Assembly: GCA_024224295.1 (NCBI GenBank)
Contig: JAAENN010000369.1
Location: 1-38,126 of the forward strand
Reading direction: 5' to 3'
DNA: 38,126 bases
From: Shimia sp.
Lineage (GTDB): Bacteria > Pseudomonadota > Alphaproteobacteria > Rhodobacterales > Rhodobacteraceae
In this document: positions 16,269-24,285 of the stretch, piece after piece
Layout of the letters: each line of letters begins with the position of its first letter
Numbering within the stretch: the first letter of the stretch is position 1
Notes under the pieces: model-generated
Seen by the model: only the letters and a program-made list of their open reading frames with translations
What the model was told of the DNA's origin: nothing
Database searches by the model: none
Made by a program: the position numbers and the translations under genes

Positions 16269-16526
16269 ATGAAACCGATTTTGACCCTGACCGCCGTGGG
16301 CGCGCTGGCAACGCTGGCCGCCTGTGACGACTATTCCTCTCCGAACCAAGCGGCGGATGCGTCCAACCCGGCAGCGACCTTCTGTATCAACCAAGGCCAT
16401 GGATATGAAATCCGCAAAGATGCTGAGGGCAACGAGTACGGCGTGTGTAAGTTCAAAGGTGGCGGCGAGCAGGATGCCTGGGAGTTTTTCCGCGTTAACG
16501 CCACTGGGGCGAACCCGGACCTCTAA
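16269..16526 (+). CDS. Small DUF333-type lipoprotein
   Basis: The protein has 85 residues from the ATG at 16269, chosen because AGGA at 16257-16260 is 8 bases upstream; the ATG at 16260 overlaps that site. The signal (MKPILTLTAVGALATLAAC) ends in a lipobox with Cys at residue 19. The mature part reads NPAATFCINQGHGYEIRKDAEGNEYGVCKF then DAWEFFR, the DUF333 pattern (paired Cys, N-P-A on one side and W-E on the other), often mislabelled as hemolysin. It probably sits in an outer or inner membrane facing the periplasm. Function unknown. It is convergent with the 5-formyl-THF cyclo-ligase gene, with only 10 bases between stops. Confidence 0.85.
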   Translation: MKPILTLTAVGALATLAACDDYSSPNQAADASNPAATFCINQGHGYEIRKDAEGNEYGVCKFKGGGEQDAWEFFRVNATGANPDL

Positions 16527-16536
16527 CCTCTAAGGT

Positions 16537-17091
16537 TTAGAATTCGATGATGCGGGTTTCCGTGACCATCATATCGAGAGGCTGATCGGTGTCTTCTAAA
16601 GGCAAGTGGTCAGCCTCTTGTGCGTTAAAGGCAAAGCCGATCGCCAATGTGGCACGGCGCTCGCGTAGGCGCTCTAGTGTGCGGTCATAAAAACCCCCGC
16701 CATAGCCCAGCCGTCCACCTTTAATGTCAAAGGCCACCAGCGGCACAATCACAATCTCCGGTTCGAAGTAGTTGTCTTCAACCGGTACTTTCGCGCCAAA
16801 GGGGCCATCGCGGAGTGCGCCATCCGGCTCCCAGCGGGAGAACTCTAACGCCATGGCTTCGCCTTGAATCACGGGAACGCCGACGGGGCCATGGGCCGAC
16901 GCCTCTGCCATTGCTGCGAGCGGAGAGATTTCAGTGCGGATCGGCATGTACCCTGCGAGCGGCACACCGCGATACCCTGCAAGCACTTCAGAGAGATGTG
17001 CGGATTGGCCCGGACTTGCATTGGCAAAAGCGTCCTTACGTCTGGCGAAGGCAGCTTTGCGGGCGGCGGCTTTCTGTTTGATCAGGTCCAT
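16537..17091 (-). CDS. 5-formyltetrahydrofolate cyclo-ligase
   Basis: The 184-residue protein starts at ATG 17091 behind AGGGAG; the frame further upstream overlaps mgtE. It converts 5-formyl-THF to 5,10-methenyl-THF using ATP, recycling a storage or inhibitory folate. Family features are the basic N-terminal helix (KQKAAARKAAFARRKDAF), GYMPIRTEISP, the central VPLVAFDIKGGRLGYGGGFYDRTL with its phosphate-binding GxGGGxYD, and AIGFAFNAQE. Length matches the YgfA/MTHFS family. It lies 16 bases after mgtE on the same strand, so the two are probably cotranscribed. Confidence 0.92.
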   Translation of the reverse strand: MDLIKQKAAARKAAFARRKDAFANASPGQSAHLSEVLAGYRGVPLAGYMPIRTEISPLAAMAEASAHGPVGVPVIQGEAMALEFSRWEPDGALRDGPFGAKVPVEDNYFEPEIVIVPLVAFDIKGGRLGYGGGFYDRTLERLRERRATLAIGFAFNAQEADHLPLEDTDQPLDMMVTETRIIEF

Positions 17092-17107
17092 CAGCAAAAT
17101 CTCCCTG

Positions 17108-18496
17108 CTAGAGCAGCACATTGGCGGCGAGGCCGAGGAAAAGGAAGAAGCCCACCACATCGGTTACAGTGGTCACAAACGGACCGGAAGCCAATGCCGG
17201 GTCAATGTTCACACGGTCCAGCGCCATGGGAATCAGGATACCGCCCAGCGCGGCTGCTATTTGAGTGAGGAACATCGCCACCGCAATGACAACTGCCAAC
17301 ATGGGCACGCCAAACCAGACCCCCGTCACCCCAGCCATGACCAGCCCGAACAGAGCCCCATTCAAAGCCCCTACCGACACCTCCCGACGGATCACACGCC
17401 AGGCGTTCTGTGCGGTCAGGTCTTTGGTCGCCAGAGCACGGACCGTTACCGTCATGGTTTGTGTGCCTGCATTGCCACCCATTGAGGCCACAATCGGCAT
17501 CAGCACCGCCAGAGCGACCATCTGATCTACAGTATCCGCAAAGAGGTTGATCACGCCGGACGCCAGAATGGCGGTGAGCAGGTTCACAAACAACCAGGTG
17601 GCCCGGCCTTTGGCGGCATCGAGGATGGTGTCGGACAGGCTGGCCTCATCGCTCACACCCGCCATGCGCAGGATGTCTTCTTCGTGTTCTTCGTCCAGCA
17701 CCACCATGGCATCATCAATGGTGATCACCCCAACCAGACGCTCATCTTCATCCACCACGGGGGCGGAGATCAGGTGATATTGGTTAAACGCATAGGCAAC
17801 GTCTTCTTCGTCCTGGGTGGCGGGGATGATCTGAAACACCTCTTCCACCAATTGGGTAAGCGGCAAATCGCGATGGGAGGACATCAGCTTACCTAATGTT
17901 ACGTTGCCCACAGGCTTCATACGCGGGTCCACAAGGATCACATGATAAAACTGCTCCGGCAGCTCCTCTGCATTGCGCAGATAGTCGCTGGCTTCGCCCA
18001 CGGTCCAGTGTTCAGGCGCACAAACGGTTTCGCGCTGCATCAAGCGACCAGCGGTGTTCTCCGGATAGCTGAGTGCCTGCTCGACAGCGACACGATCGGC
18101 ATCTTCCAGCGTTTCAAGGATGGCTTCCTGTGCCGGCTCATCCAGATCTTCCACGATGTCGACAATGTCATCGCTTTCCAGATCACGCACCGCTTCGGCC
18201 AACACGTCCGGCTTGAGGACCGCCATAACGTCTTCACGCAGACCATCATCCAGTTCGGACAGGATGTCCCCGTCAAACTCCTCCCCATAGAGCTGCACAA
18301 GGCGGCGGCGGTCAAACGGGTTGATCTGCTCCAGAAGGTCAGCGATGTCAGCTGGGTGCAGTGGCTCCGTCAGTTCGATCAGCGTATGCCGGTCTTGCGC
18401 CTCCAGCGCGTAGAGTACGCCTGCTACCAGCTTTTTTGAGAGTGTGTAGTCTTCGCTGTCTACATCGGGCGCGGTCTGCAACTCTGTGTTGGGCAT
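17108..18496 (-). CDS. mgtE: Magnesium transporter MgtE
   Basis: The 462-residue inner-membrane magnesium channel starts at ATG 18496 with AGGGAG upstream. The N-terminal domain (about residues 25-145) is the helical superhelix seen as LTEPLHPADIADLLEQINPFDRRRLVQL and DDIVDIVEDLDEPAQEAILETL. Two CBS domains follow (about 150-270, including VGVITIDDAMVVLDEEHEEDI). The C-terminal third has five membrane helices with PIVASMGGNAGTQTMTVTVRAL, the conserved MgtE pore region. The many acidic residues at the N/CBS interface fit magnesium sensing. It is divergent from guaD over a 143-base gap and precedes the folate cyclo-ligase gene. Confidence 0.95.
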   Translation of the reverse strand: MPNTELQTAPDVDSEDYTLSKKLVAGVLYALEAQDRHTLIELTEPLHPADIADLLEQINPFDRRRLVQLYGEEFDGDILSELDDGLREDVMAVLKPDVLAEAVRDLESDDIVDIVEDLDEPAQEAILETLEDADRVAVEQALSYPENTAGRLMQRETVCAPEHWTVGEASDYLRNAEELPEQFYHVILVDPRMKPVGNVTLGKLMSSHRDLPLTQLVEEVFQIIPATQDEEDVAYAFNQYHLISAPVVDEDERLVGVITIDDAMVVLDEEHEEDILRMAGVSDEASLSDTILDAAKGRATWLFVNLLTAILASGVINLFADTVDQMVALAVLMPIVASMGGNAGTQTMTVTVRALATKDLTAQNAWRVIRREVSVGALNGALFGLVMAGVTGVWFGVPMLAVVIAVAMFLTQIAAALGGILIPMALDRVNIDPALASGPFVTTVTDVVGFFLFLGLAANVLL

Positions 18497-18639
18497 GACG
18501 CGCTCCCTTCATGGCGATTGGCCAGTTTGTGTGGCCTTGGACTTGTCACGGACCATAGAGTAAATCAAAGCTAGGACTCAATGGGACACGACCGGTTGGT
18601 GCCGAAAAAAGACCCGTCCTCAAGAGATTGGAGAGATTT

Positions 18640-19926
18640 ATGTGCGCACAGACCCTACTGCTTGGGCAGACGTTGAGCTTTGCAGCCAACCCGTTTGAGG
18701 CAGGCGTGGAGGCCGCGCGACATGAGACCCGTGGAGGCGTTGTTGTGGAGGCAGGGCGCATTGTTGCGCTTGGCACAGCAGACGCCATGCGCACCACCCA
18801 CCGCGAGGCGCAGGTTGAGGACTATGGCAATAAGCTGATCTCTGCAGGGTTTGTCGATGCGCATGTGCATTACCCACAGACCGGTATCATTGCGAGCTGG
18901 GGCAAGCGGCTGATTGATTGGCTCAACAGCTACACCTTCCCTGAAGAGATGCGCTTTGGGGATCGGACCTATGCAGATCAGATATCTGCCACTTACCTCG
19001 ACCTCACCGCAAAGCATGGCGTGACCACCATGGCGAGCTACTGCACCATTCACCCGGAATCGGTGGACGCGTTCTTTGAAGCGGCACAGGCTCGGGGACA
19101 GCGGGTGATTGCGGGCAAGACCTGTATGGATCGCAACGCTCCGGAGGGTCTGCGCGACACGCCGCAAAGCGCCTATGATGACAGCAAGGCGCTGATCGCG
19201 CGCTGGCACGGCGTGGACCGGATCAGCTATGCGATCACGCCTCGGTTTTCACCCACCTCCACACCGGAACAACTTGAGGCGCTTGGCAGTCTTTGGGCGG
19301 AGCATCCCGACTGCCTGATGCAAACCCACCTAAGTGAGCAAACTGACGAGATTGCCTGGGTCAAAGAACTGTTCCCTGAGGCACGGGATTATCTGGACAC
19401 ATACGAGCAGTTTGGCCTCCTGGGCGAGAAAGGTCTCTACGGCCATGCGATCCATCTAGAAGACCGCGAAAAGGATCGGTTGCGCGAGGTTGGGGCTGGT
19501 TTGATCCACTGCCCCACCTCCAACACCTTCATTGGCTCAGGCTTGTTTGACATGGGTGGGTTGATGGCGGCGGGTCAGCGCGTGGGATTGGCCAGTGACA
19601 CAGGTGGCGGGTCCAGCTTTTCGATGCTGCGGACGATGGCGAGCGCTTATGAAGTTGGGCAGCTGCGCCACAATCCCCTGCATGCGGCGGAACTGATGTG
19701 GCTGGCCACTCAAGGCTCCGCACGGGCGCTGCATATGGAAGACAAGATTGGCAATCTGGCCGTCGGCATGGAAGCTGATCTGGTGGTGTTGGATTTGGAA
19801 AGCACGCCGGAGATTGCGCAGCGGTCTGCGCGCGCCAATGACCTGTGGGAAGCGCTGTTCCCCACCATCATGATGGGCGATGACCGCGCCATCGCCGCCA
19901 CCTGGATCAACGGAAAAGCCGTCTAG
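18640..19926 (+). CDS. guaD: Guanine deaminase
   Basis: The 428-residue protein starts at ATG 18640 with GGAGAG at 18630-18635; the TTG at 18628 overlaps that site. It is an amidohydrolase that deaminates guanine to xanthine. Metal-binding motifs are GFVDAHVHYPQTG (HxH), LMQTHLSEQTDEI and GHAIHLED (His ligands), and GLASDTGGGSSFSM (Asp). SWGKRLIDWLNSYTFPEE is a strong guanine deaminase signature. Length fits GuaD. It feeds xanthine toward urate, so it belongs with the purine genes at 4-7 kb although 11 kb away. Its stop overlaps the convergent neighbour in the tetramer CTAG. Confidence 0.95.
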   Translation: MCAQTLLLGQTLSFAANPFEAGVEAARHETRGGVVVEAGRIVALGTADAMRTTHREAQVEDYGNKLISAGFVDAHVHYPQTGIIASWGKRLIDWLNSYTFPEEMRFGDRTYADQISATYLDLTAKHGVTTMASYCTIHPESVDAFFEAAQARGQRVIAGKTCMDRNAPEGLRDTPQSAYDDSKALIARWHGVDRISYAITPRFSPTSTPEQLEALGSLWAEHPDCLMQTHLSEQTDEIAWVKELFPEARDYLDTYEQFGLLGEKGLYGHAIHLEDREKDRLREVGAGLIHCPTSNTFIGSGLFDMGGLMAAGQRVGLASDTGGGSSFSMLRTMASAYEVGQLRHNPLHAAELMWLATQGSARALHMEDKIGNLAVGMEADLVVLDLESTPEIAQRSARANDLWEALFPTIMMGDDRAIAATWINGKAV

Positions 19927-20306
19927 AACAACCCGTTTTTATTCGCAGATGTCGCTGGGATGGTTTGCAACACATCCCAGTGCTCTACAATCTTTCCTTT
20001 GTCATCAAAGCGGAAGATGTCGATGCCGACGTAGTCCTCGTCCCCCGGCCACTCCTGATGACAGTGCAGCACCACCATGTTGCCTTCAGCAATGGCGCGT
20101 TTGAAGTGCACCTTCTTGTCAGGATACTCTGCCGCCATACGCTCAAAATAAGCGATGAAGGCCTCTTTGCCGTCGCCCACATGCGGATTGTGCTGGATAT
20201 ACTCATCGCCAAGATAGGCCTCTGCGGCCTCCCGTGGCTTGTTCTGATTGAACATCAGATCGTAGAGCGCCATGGCGCTGGCTTTGTTTGCTTCCAGATC
20301 GGCCAT
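19923..20306 (-). CDS. NTF2/SnoaL-like protein
   Basis: The 127-residue single-domain protein has a cone-shaped NTF2 fold. Matching segments are KASAMALYDLMFNQNKPREAAEAYLGDEYIQHNPHVGDGKEAFIAYFERM and DIFRFDDKGKIVEHWDVLQTIP, close to bacterial SnoaL-like proteins predicted to bind small hydrophobic ligands. The paired YIQHNP and IVEHWD are typical of this polyketide-cyclase-like group. The reaction, if any, is unknown. AGGAGA lies before the ATG. It sits 23 bases behind the stand-alone RAM-domain gene and probably shares its transcript. Its stop codon shares CTAG with the guaD stop. Confidence 0.85.
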   Translation of the reverse strand: MADLEANKASAMALYDLMFNQNKPREAAEAYLGDEYIQHNPHVGDGKEAFIAYFERMAAEYPDKKVHFKRAIAEGNMVVLHCHQEWPGDEDYVGIDIFRFDDKGKIVEHWDVLQTIPATSANKNGLF

Positions 20307-20329
20307 TGCAATCTCCTGTACGTATGGCT

Positions 20330-20569
20330 CTAAAACGCCTTAAAGGTCAGCGTGGTCAATGTGCGTTCGACGTCCGCGATATCCAGCATATGGTGATTGA
20401 TAAATTTGCCCACATCCTCGCCTTCGGGGATGTAGAGTTTCATAAGCAGGTCATACTCGCCACTGGTGGAATGCAGCTCGGAGTGGATTTCTTTCAGCGC
20501 GATCTCTTCGGCCACGCGGTAGGTTGTGCCGGGTTTGCAGCGGATTTGGATAAAGACGCAGGTGGTCAT
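20330..20569 (-). CDS. Stand-alone Lrp/AsnC ligand-binding (RAM) domain protein
   Basis: I chose the ATG at 20569 (79 residues), preceded by GAGGGC; upstream in-frame starts would add a non-homologous tail. The sequence matches only the C-terminal effector domain of Lrp/AsnC regulators: VFIQIRCKPGTTYRVAEEIALKEIHSELHSTSGEYDLLMKLYIPEGEDVGKFINHHMLDIADVERTLTTLTFKAF. No helix-turn-helix is present. Such RAM proteins form beta-alpha-beta oligomers that bind amino acids and may modulate full-length Lrp proteins. It is divergent from hisB over 131 bases. Confidence 0.85.
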   Translation of the reverse strand: MTTCVFIQIRCKPGTTYRVAEEIALKEIHSELHSTSGEYDLLMKLYIPEGEDVGKFINHHMLDIADVERTLTTLTFKAF

Positions 20570-20700
20570 AAAAGCCCTCATGTCGGTTTGACTGTAAGCT
20601 GGCACAAATGCCACCCTGACCACAATCGCAAACTGCGCCCCCTTGGCCCGTCCGCGTGCGCTGCCTATAAGGTGGCCGACTACCAGCGAAGGATGACCAG

Positions 20701-21288
20701 ATGCGTCAGGCAAGCGTGAGCCGCACCACTGCGGAAACCAAGATCACCGTAGAGCTCAATCTCGACGGGACCGGCACTTATGACAACCAGACCGGCGTGG
20801 GCTTCTTTGACCACATGCTGGATCAGCTGTCGCGCCACAGCCTGATTGACATGACCATCCGCGCCGAGGGCGATTATCACATTGATGACCACCACACGGT
20901 GGAAGATGTGGGTATCTCGCTCGGCCAGGCGCTGACGCAGGCTTTGGGCGACAAAAAAGGCATTCGCCGTTATGCCACATGCCACTTGCCAATGGATGAT
21001 GCGCAGGTGCGGGCGAGCCTTGATCTGTCTGCGCGTCCCTTCCTGATCTGGAACCTGGAGATGCCAACTCAGAAGATTGGCACATTTGACACCGAGTTGG
21101 TGCGTGAGTTCTTTCAGGGCTTTGCCACCCACGGCGGGATCACCCTGCATGTGGACCAGATCCACGGGTTCAACAGCCACCACATTGCCGAGGCGACATT
21201 CAAGGCTGTGGCCCGTGCACTACGTGAGGCGGTGGAAGTGGACCCACGCAAGGCAGATGCCATTCCCTCTACCAAAGGTGCGCTGTAG
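20701..21288 (+). CDS. hisB: Imidazoleglycerol-phosphate dehydratase
   Basis: The 195-residue monofunctional HisB catalyses the sixth step of histidine synthesis, dehydration of IGP to imidazole acetol phosphate. The metal-binding repeats are visible as [44 protein letters not shown] and [26 protein letters not shown] lies 8-12 bases before the ATG. It is the first of five his genes on this strand but is followed at once by a strong terminator, so it seems to be its own transcript. The neighbour upstream is the divergent RAM-domain gene. Confidence 0.97.
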   Translation: MRQASVSRTTAETKITVELNLDGTGTYDNQTGVGFFDHMLDQLSRHSLIDMTIRAEGDYHIDDHHTVEDVGISLGQALTQALGDKKGIRRYATCHLPMDDAQVRASLDLSARPFLIWNLEMPTQKIGTFDTELVREFFQGFATHGGITLHVDQIHGFNSHHIAEATFKAVARALREAVEVDPRKADAIPSTKGAL

Positions 21289-21310
21289 CCCTCCAACATT
21301 TCCGAATTGG

Positions 21311-21338
21311 AAAGCCCGCTCTGTGCGGGCTTTTTTTT
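21311..21338 (+). terminator. Rho-independent terminator of hisB
   Basis: The 9-bp stem AAAGCCCGC/GCGGGCTTT (21311-21319 with 21325-21333) has a 5-base loop and runs into eight T. The stop codon of the convergent DUF2306 gene lies in the T run. Confidence 0.93.
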
Positions 21339-21969
21339 ATACTATCGACGCTGCTGCGCGCCGCGTGTCACGTCGGATAAGCCATTCAGAAAACATCAGG
21401 TTGGGCACCCAACACAGCCAACAGATCAGCGGGTAGCTGCTCTCTTCACCAACCGTTAGAGCCCCAGCAATCATATAGAGCCGAAGCGTCACCGCAGAGA
21501 CTGTCAGAGCGCCAGAGCGGATCATCCAGCGACGATGCGCCAGGATATCTCGGGTGATCGCAAAGTAAACAGCAAACGCGGTTGTCGACAGCCAGGCGAC
21601 CGCCAATGTGACGAGACCGCTCGCTGCCACAGGACCTTGTATGGTCTGAAGTCCCAAGAAGACACCGGCGGTACCGGAAATCAGAACGGCAACGCCGTAA
21701 GCCCGTCCAAGCCAGCGATGCAAACCCGGACGACGCACCCGCAGCTTCTTGCCAAATTGAAAAGGCATGATGGCTAAGGCAATGGGTGCAAAGAAGATAT
21801 GTGCATAGAGAAGCAAGGGACGCTCCAACGCGTGATGCAACATTGCGGGCATCACCAGTGCGATATCTGCAATCAGAAACCGAAGAGACCCAAGCGCAAT
21901 GGCGAGAGAAAGAAACCACAGCACTGGCAGGCTGCGTGGCAACAGCGGTCGTTTGGGGATGGGATACAC
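21337..21969 (-). CDS. DUF2306-type multipass membrane protein
   Basis: The 210-residue protein starts at a GTG (21969) with GGAG about 7 bases upstream. It has about six to seven hydrophobic helices. The pattern of a first helix, LLLYAHIFFAPIALAIMPFQF, RPGLHRWLGRAYGVAVLISG and ITRDILAHRRWMIRSGALTVSAVTLRLY matches DUF2306 membrane proteins with conserved His in the helices (HxxLGR, HRRWM). Such His pairs suggest heme or metal binding, but function is not known. It is divergent from the TetR gene, and three copies of a TTGACA-type repeat fill the shared upstream region. It is therefore probably the target of that regulator. Confidence 0.75.
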   Translation of the reverse strand: MYPIPKRPLLPRSLPVLWFLSLAIALGSLRFLIADIALVMPAMLHHALERPLLLYAHIFFAPIALAIMPFQFGKKLRVRRPGLHRWLGRAYGVAVLISGTAGVFLGLQTIQGPVAASGLVTLAVAWLSTTAFAVYFAITRDILAHRRWMIRSGALTVSAVTLRLYMIAGALTVGEESSYPLICWLCWVPNLMFSEWLIRRDTRRAAASIV

Positions 21970-21987
21970 AGGACACTCCGATCAAAT

Positions 21988-22046
21988 TTGACACTGTAAA
22001 GTTAATCTTGACACTGTAAAAATCAGAACAGCTTGACACTGTCAAG
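21988..22046. promoter_or_regulatory. Triple TetR-type operator between DUF2306 gene and tetR
   Basis: Three copies of one element lie in the intergenic region: TTGACACTGTAAA at 21988-22000 and 22008-22020, and TTGACACTGTCAA at 22033-22045. The third expands to a perfect 15-bp palindrome, CTTGACACTGTCAAG (22032-22046). The first two are imperfect versions (TTGACA-C-TGTAAA). Centre-to-centre spacings are 20 and 25 bp. Each copy also contains the -35 hexamer TTGACA, so binding would directly block promoters. Confidence 0.85.
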
Positions 22047-22066
22047 TCACTGATTAGTTTGTGGCC

Positions 22067-22669
22067 ATGAGCACAGCAAAAAACCGCCACCACCACGGAG
22101 ACCTGAAACGTGCGCTGATCCAGGCAGGCATTGACCTGTTGGAAGAAGGCGGGCTGGAGGCGCTCACGTTGCGCAAATGTGCCGCTCGCGCGGGTGTTTC
22201 CCATGCCGCCCCAGCGCATCACTTTGCGGGACTTCCCGGCCTTATCTCTGCGATTGCGGAAGAAGGGTTTGCTATATTTTCCAAACATATGACTGATGCA
22301 ATTAAGGCGGGCGAACAGACTGATCGCGAACGTCTGCGCAGCATCTGTCGTGGGTATTTGCAGTTTGGCTTAAGCCACAGCGGCTTGCTCAAGGTGATGT
22401 TTGGGGAACACGGGCTGGGCATTCATGCGCCGCGCAATAAGCGCGAAGAAGCGGACGCCTATCTCATTCTGCGCAGCGTCTGTGCGCCGTTTGTGCTGGA
22501 CGGCGAAGACCCGCATACCGTTGAGGCACAGGTCTGGTCGCTGATTCATGGTTTTACCCTGCTATACATCGGGGGCGAATTTGGCTGCAGCACCACGCCC
22601 ATAGAAGACAGCCCGTTTGAGGCTGTCATGGCGTTGATTGACCGGATTGGCACACAGACCGAGACCTAA
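22067..22669 (+). CDS. TetR-family transcriptional regulator
   Basis: The 200-residue protein starts at ATG 22067; the GTG at 22061 would add two residues. The N-terminal helix-turn-helix is HHHGDLKRALIQAGIDLLEEGGLEALTLRKCAARAGVSHAAPAHHF, in which the recognition helix reads SHAAPAHHF. The C-terminal domain (about 80-195) resembles the TetR C-terminal domain of the WHG type (YLQFGLSHSGLLKVMFG; VWSLIHGFTLLYIGG). There is no clear ribosome site. The third operator TTGACA (22033-22038) could be the -35 of its promoter with transcription starting near the ATG, so a leaderless mRNA and autorepression are possible. The ligand is unknown. Confidence 0.88.
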   Translation: MSTAKNRHHHGDLKRALIQAGIDLLEEGGLEALTLRKCAARAGVSHAAPAHHFAGLPGLISAIAEEGFAIFSKHMTDAIKAGEQTDRERLRSICRGYLQFGLSHSGLLKVMFGEHGLGIHAPRNKREEADAYLILRSVCAPFVLDGEDPHTVEAQVWSLIHGFTLLYIGGEFGCSTTPIEDSPFEAVMALIDRIGTQTET

Positions 22670-22751
22670 AAGCCCGCCCGTCCCCGCACCCTCTTGACCC
22701 GCGCGACGTTTCGTTTCACTTGGGAGCGACACGCAAAACGGGACCAAGATC

Positions 22752-23390
22752 ATGCTGACAGCGATCATCGACTATGAAAGCGGCAACCTGCACTCTGCCG
22801 AAAAAGCCTTTCAACGGATGGCCGCGGAGGTGCATGGCGGTGAAGTAGTGGTGACATCAGATGCGGATGTGGTGGCCAAAGCGGACCGTCTGGTTCTGCC
22901 CGGCGACGGCGCGTTTCCGGCCTGCGCGACTGAGCTGCGCGGCCATAAAGGTATTTACGACGCGATGGTCGAAGCAGTGGAGGTCAAAGGCCGACCGTTT
23001 TTGGGCATTTGTGTTGGCATGCAGCTTATGGCGTCACGCGGACATGAATATGAGCTGACCCATGGGCTGGGGTGGATTGAGGGCGATGTTGAGAAGATTG
23101 TCCCGAGCGATGCCAGCCTAAAAGTGCCGCACATGGGCTGGAACAATTTGGTGATCGACCATCCGCACGCGCTGCTCGATGGCATCAACAGCGGCGACCA
23201 CACTTATTTTGTGCACTCCTACCAGTTCCACGTGACCAAGCCGGAAGAGCGTTTGGCGCATGTGGACTATGGCGGCGACGTGACCGCCATCATAGGGCGC
23301 GACACCATGGTGGGCATGCAGTTCCACCCAGAGAAAAGCCAGGACATTGGCTTGCGGATGATTGGCAACTTCCTGCAGTGGGCGCCTTAA
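22752..23390 (+). CDS. hisH: Imidazole glycerol phosphate synthase, glutaminase subunit
   Basis: The 212-residue HisH releases ammonia from glutamine for HisF. The class-I amidotransferase triad is present: nucleophile Cys87 in GICVGMQ, and His192 and Glu194 in QFHPEKSQ. IDYESGNLHSAEKAF, LPGDGAFPAC, HMGWNNL and YFVHSYQF are further HisH marks. It acts as a cytosolic complex with the product of hisF 3.7 kb downstream. An 82-base gap follows tetR; the ribosome site before the ATG is weak. HisH and HisF are separated here by six other genes, although their products form a 1:1 complex. Confidence 0.97.
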   Translation: MLTAIIDYESGNLHSAEKAFQRMAAEVHGGEVVVTSDADVVAKADRLVLPGDGAFPACATELRGHKGIYDAMVEAVEVKGRPFLGICVGMQLMASRGHEYELTHGLGWIEGDVEKIVPSDASLKVPHMGWNNLVIDHPHALLDGINSGDHTYFVHSYQFHVTKPEERLAHVDYGGDVTAIIGRDTMVGMQFHPEKSQDIGLRMIGNFLQWAP

Positions 23391-23432
23391 GAAAGCATGT
23401 AAAAGGGGCCAGCCCTTCTTGTGCTGTCGCGC

Positions 23433-23465
23433 AATTCACCTCGAGGTATTTCAGGGAAGAAGAAA
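23433..23465. repeat. Possible family-wide intergenic element downstream of araC
   Basis: The segment holds ACCTCGAGGT (a 10-bp palindrome, 23438-23447) followed by ATTTCAGGGAAGAAGAAA. From memory, a CCTGAAATA-plus-CTTCTTC element is common between genes in Rhodobacteraceae. I see one copy here and cannot verify the family. It directly follows the araC stop on the minus strand. Confidence 0.3.
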
Positions 23466-23466
23466 G

Positions 23467-24192
23467 CTAAGCTGCGCGCAAAGCTGTCGGGGCAACGCCG
23501 TGGGCTTTGCGAAAGGCGCGGGTGAAGCTTTCGGGGCTATTGTAGGCATAACGGCGAGCGACGGCATCCACACGGTCGCCGCGAGTGATGTCTTGGTGGG
23601 CCAGTATCAACCGCCAGCGACGCAGGTAGCCCATCGGGGTTTCACCCACATTTTGGGCAAAGAGTTCCGAAAAGCGCGACAAAGACAGGCCCGCCTCTTG
23701 GGCGAGATCCGCGTTACTCCAGACCCGACCTGGAAGATCATGCATCGCCACAATGGCGCGGCTGAGGCGCGGATCAGCTAGACCAGCCAAGAGACCAACA
23801 TCTGTGGTGCCTTGGGAAATTTGCTCCCGCAGCAACCGCACCATCAACGCTTCGCCAAGGCGATTGATCACTGATTGAGCGCCGCAGCGGTTGGCGGTGG
23901 TTTCCTCGGCTATCAGGCGCACCAAGGCGCGGCTATCCTCCTCGCCACTGAGTTCATAGCGCACCTCATCAGGCAAGGCGGCCATCAAAGGATTGGTCAA
24001 CCCCATCCAGTCCACACGCGCCGCAAAGAGCACCTCGCCCGCGTAGGTGGTCGTACAGGTGCCTCGGGTAAAAAACACCACCCGCGCAGGGGCGCCATCT
24101 TCACCAGCTTTCGCAATCAGATTGGCTTCAGAAAGCGTGGCGGGATGCACGGTGAGATGAAATTTCTCAACAAGCGTGGTTAGTCGGTCCAT
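23467..24192 (-). CDS. AraC-family transcriptional regulator with cupin-type sensor
   Basis: The 241-residue protein starts at ATG 24192. The N-terminal region (about 1-125) matches the AraC_binding/cupin_6 type (VEKFHLTVHPATL ... VVFFTRGTCTTTYAGEVLFAARVDWMGLTNPLMAALPDEVRYEL). It contains Cys in GTCTTT and NRCGAQ that could be redox-sensitive, though that is speculation. The C-terminal pair of helix-turn-helices is standard: WSNADLAQEAGLSLSRFSELFAQNVGETPMGYLRRWRL and VDAVARRYAYNSPESFTRAFRKAHGVAPTALR. It is divergent from the peroxiredoxin-like gene, with a tandem direct repeat between them, so that gene is its likely target. Confidence 0.9.
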   Translation of the reverse strand: MDRLTTLVEKFHLTVHPATLSEANLIAKAGEDGAPARVVFFTRGTCTTTYAGEVLFAARVDWMGLTNPLMAALPDEVRYELSGEEDSRALVRLIAEETTANRCGAQSVINRLGEALMVRLLREQISQGTTDVGLLAGLADPRLSRAIVAMHDLPGRVWSNADLAQEAGLSLSRFSELFAQNVGETPMGYLRRWRLILAHQDITRGDRVDAVARRYAYNSPESFTRAFRKAHGVAPTALRAA

Positions 24193-24201
24193 GTGGCGTT
24201 C

Positions 24202-24232
24202 CGGATTTTATGCACGATCAATCGGATTTATG
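24202..24232. promoter_or_regulatory. Tandem direct repeat, candidate AraC operator
   Basis: CGGATTTTATG (24202-24212) and CGGATTTATG (24223-24232) lie in the same direction 21 bp apart, about two helical turns. This is the usual layout of an AraC-family site. They sit in the 93-base region between the divergent araC gene and the peroxiredoxin-like gene, beginning 10 bases before the araC start codon. A site there could repress araC and activate the neighbour. Confidence 0.6.
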
Positions 24233-24285
24233 TGACACAGAAACCGACAATAAGTCCAGAAAGCACAAATCAAGAGGACAATCCT

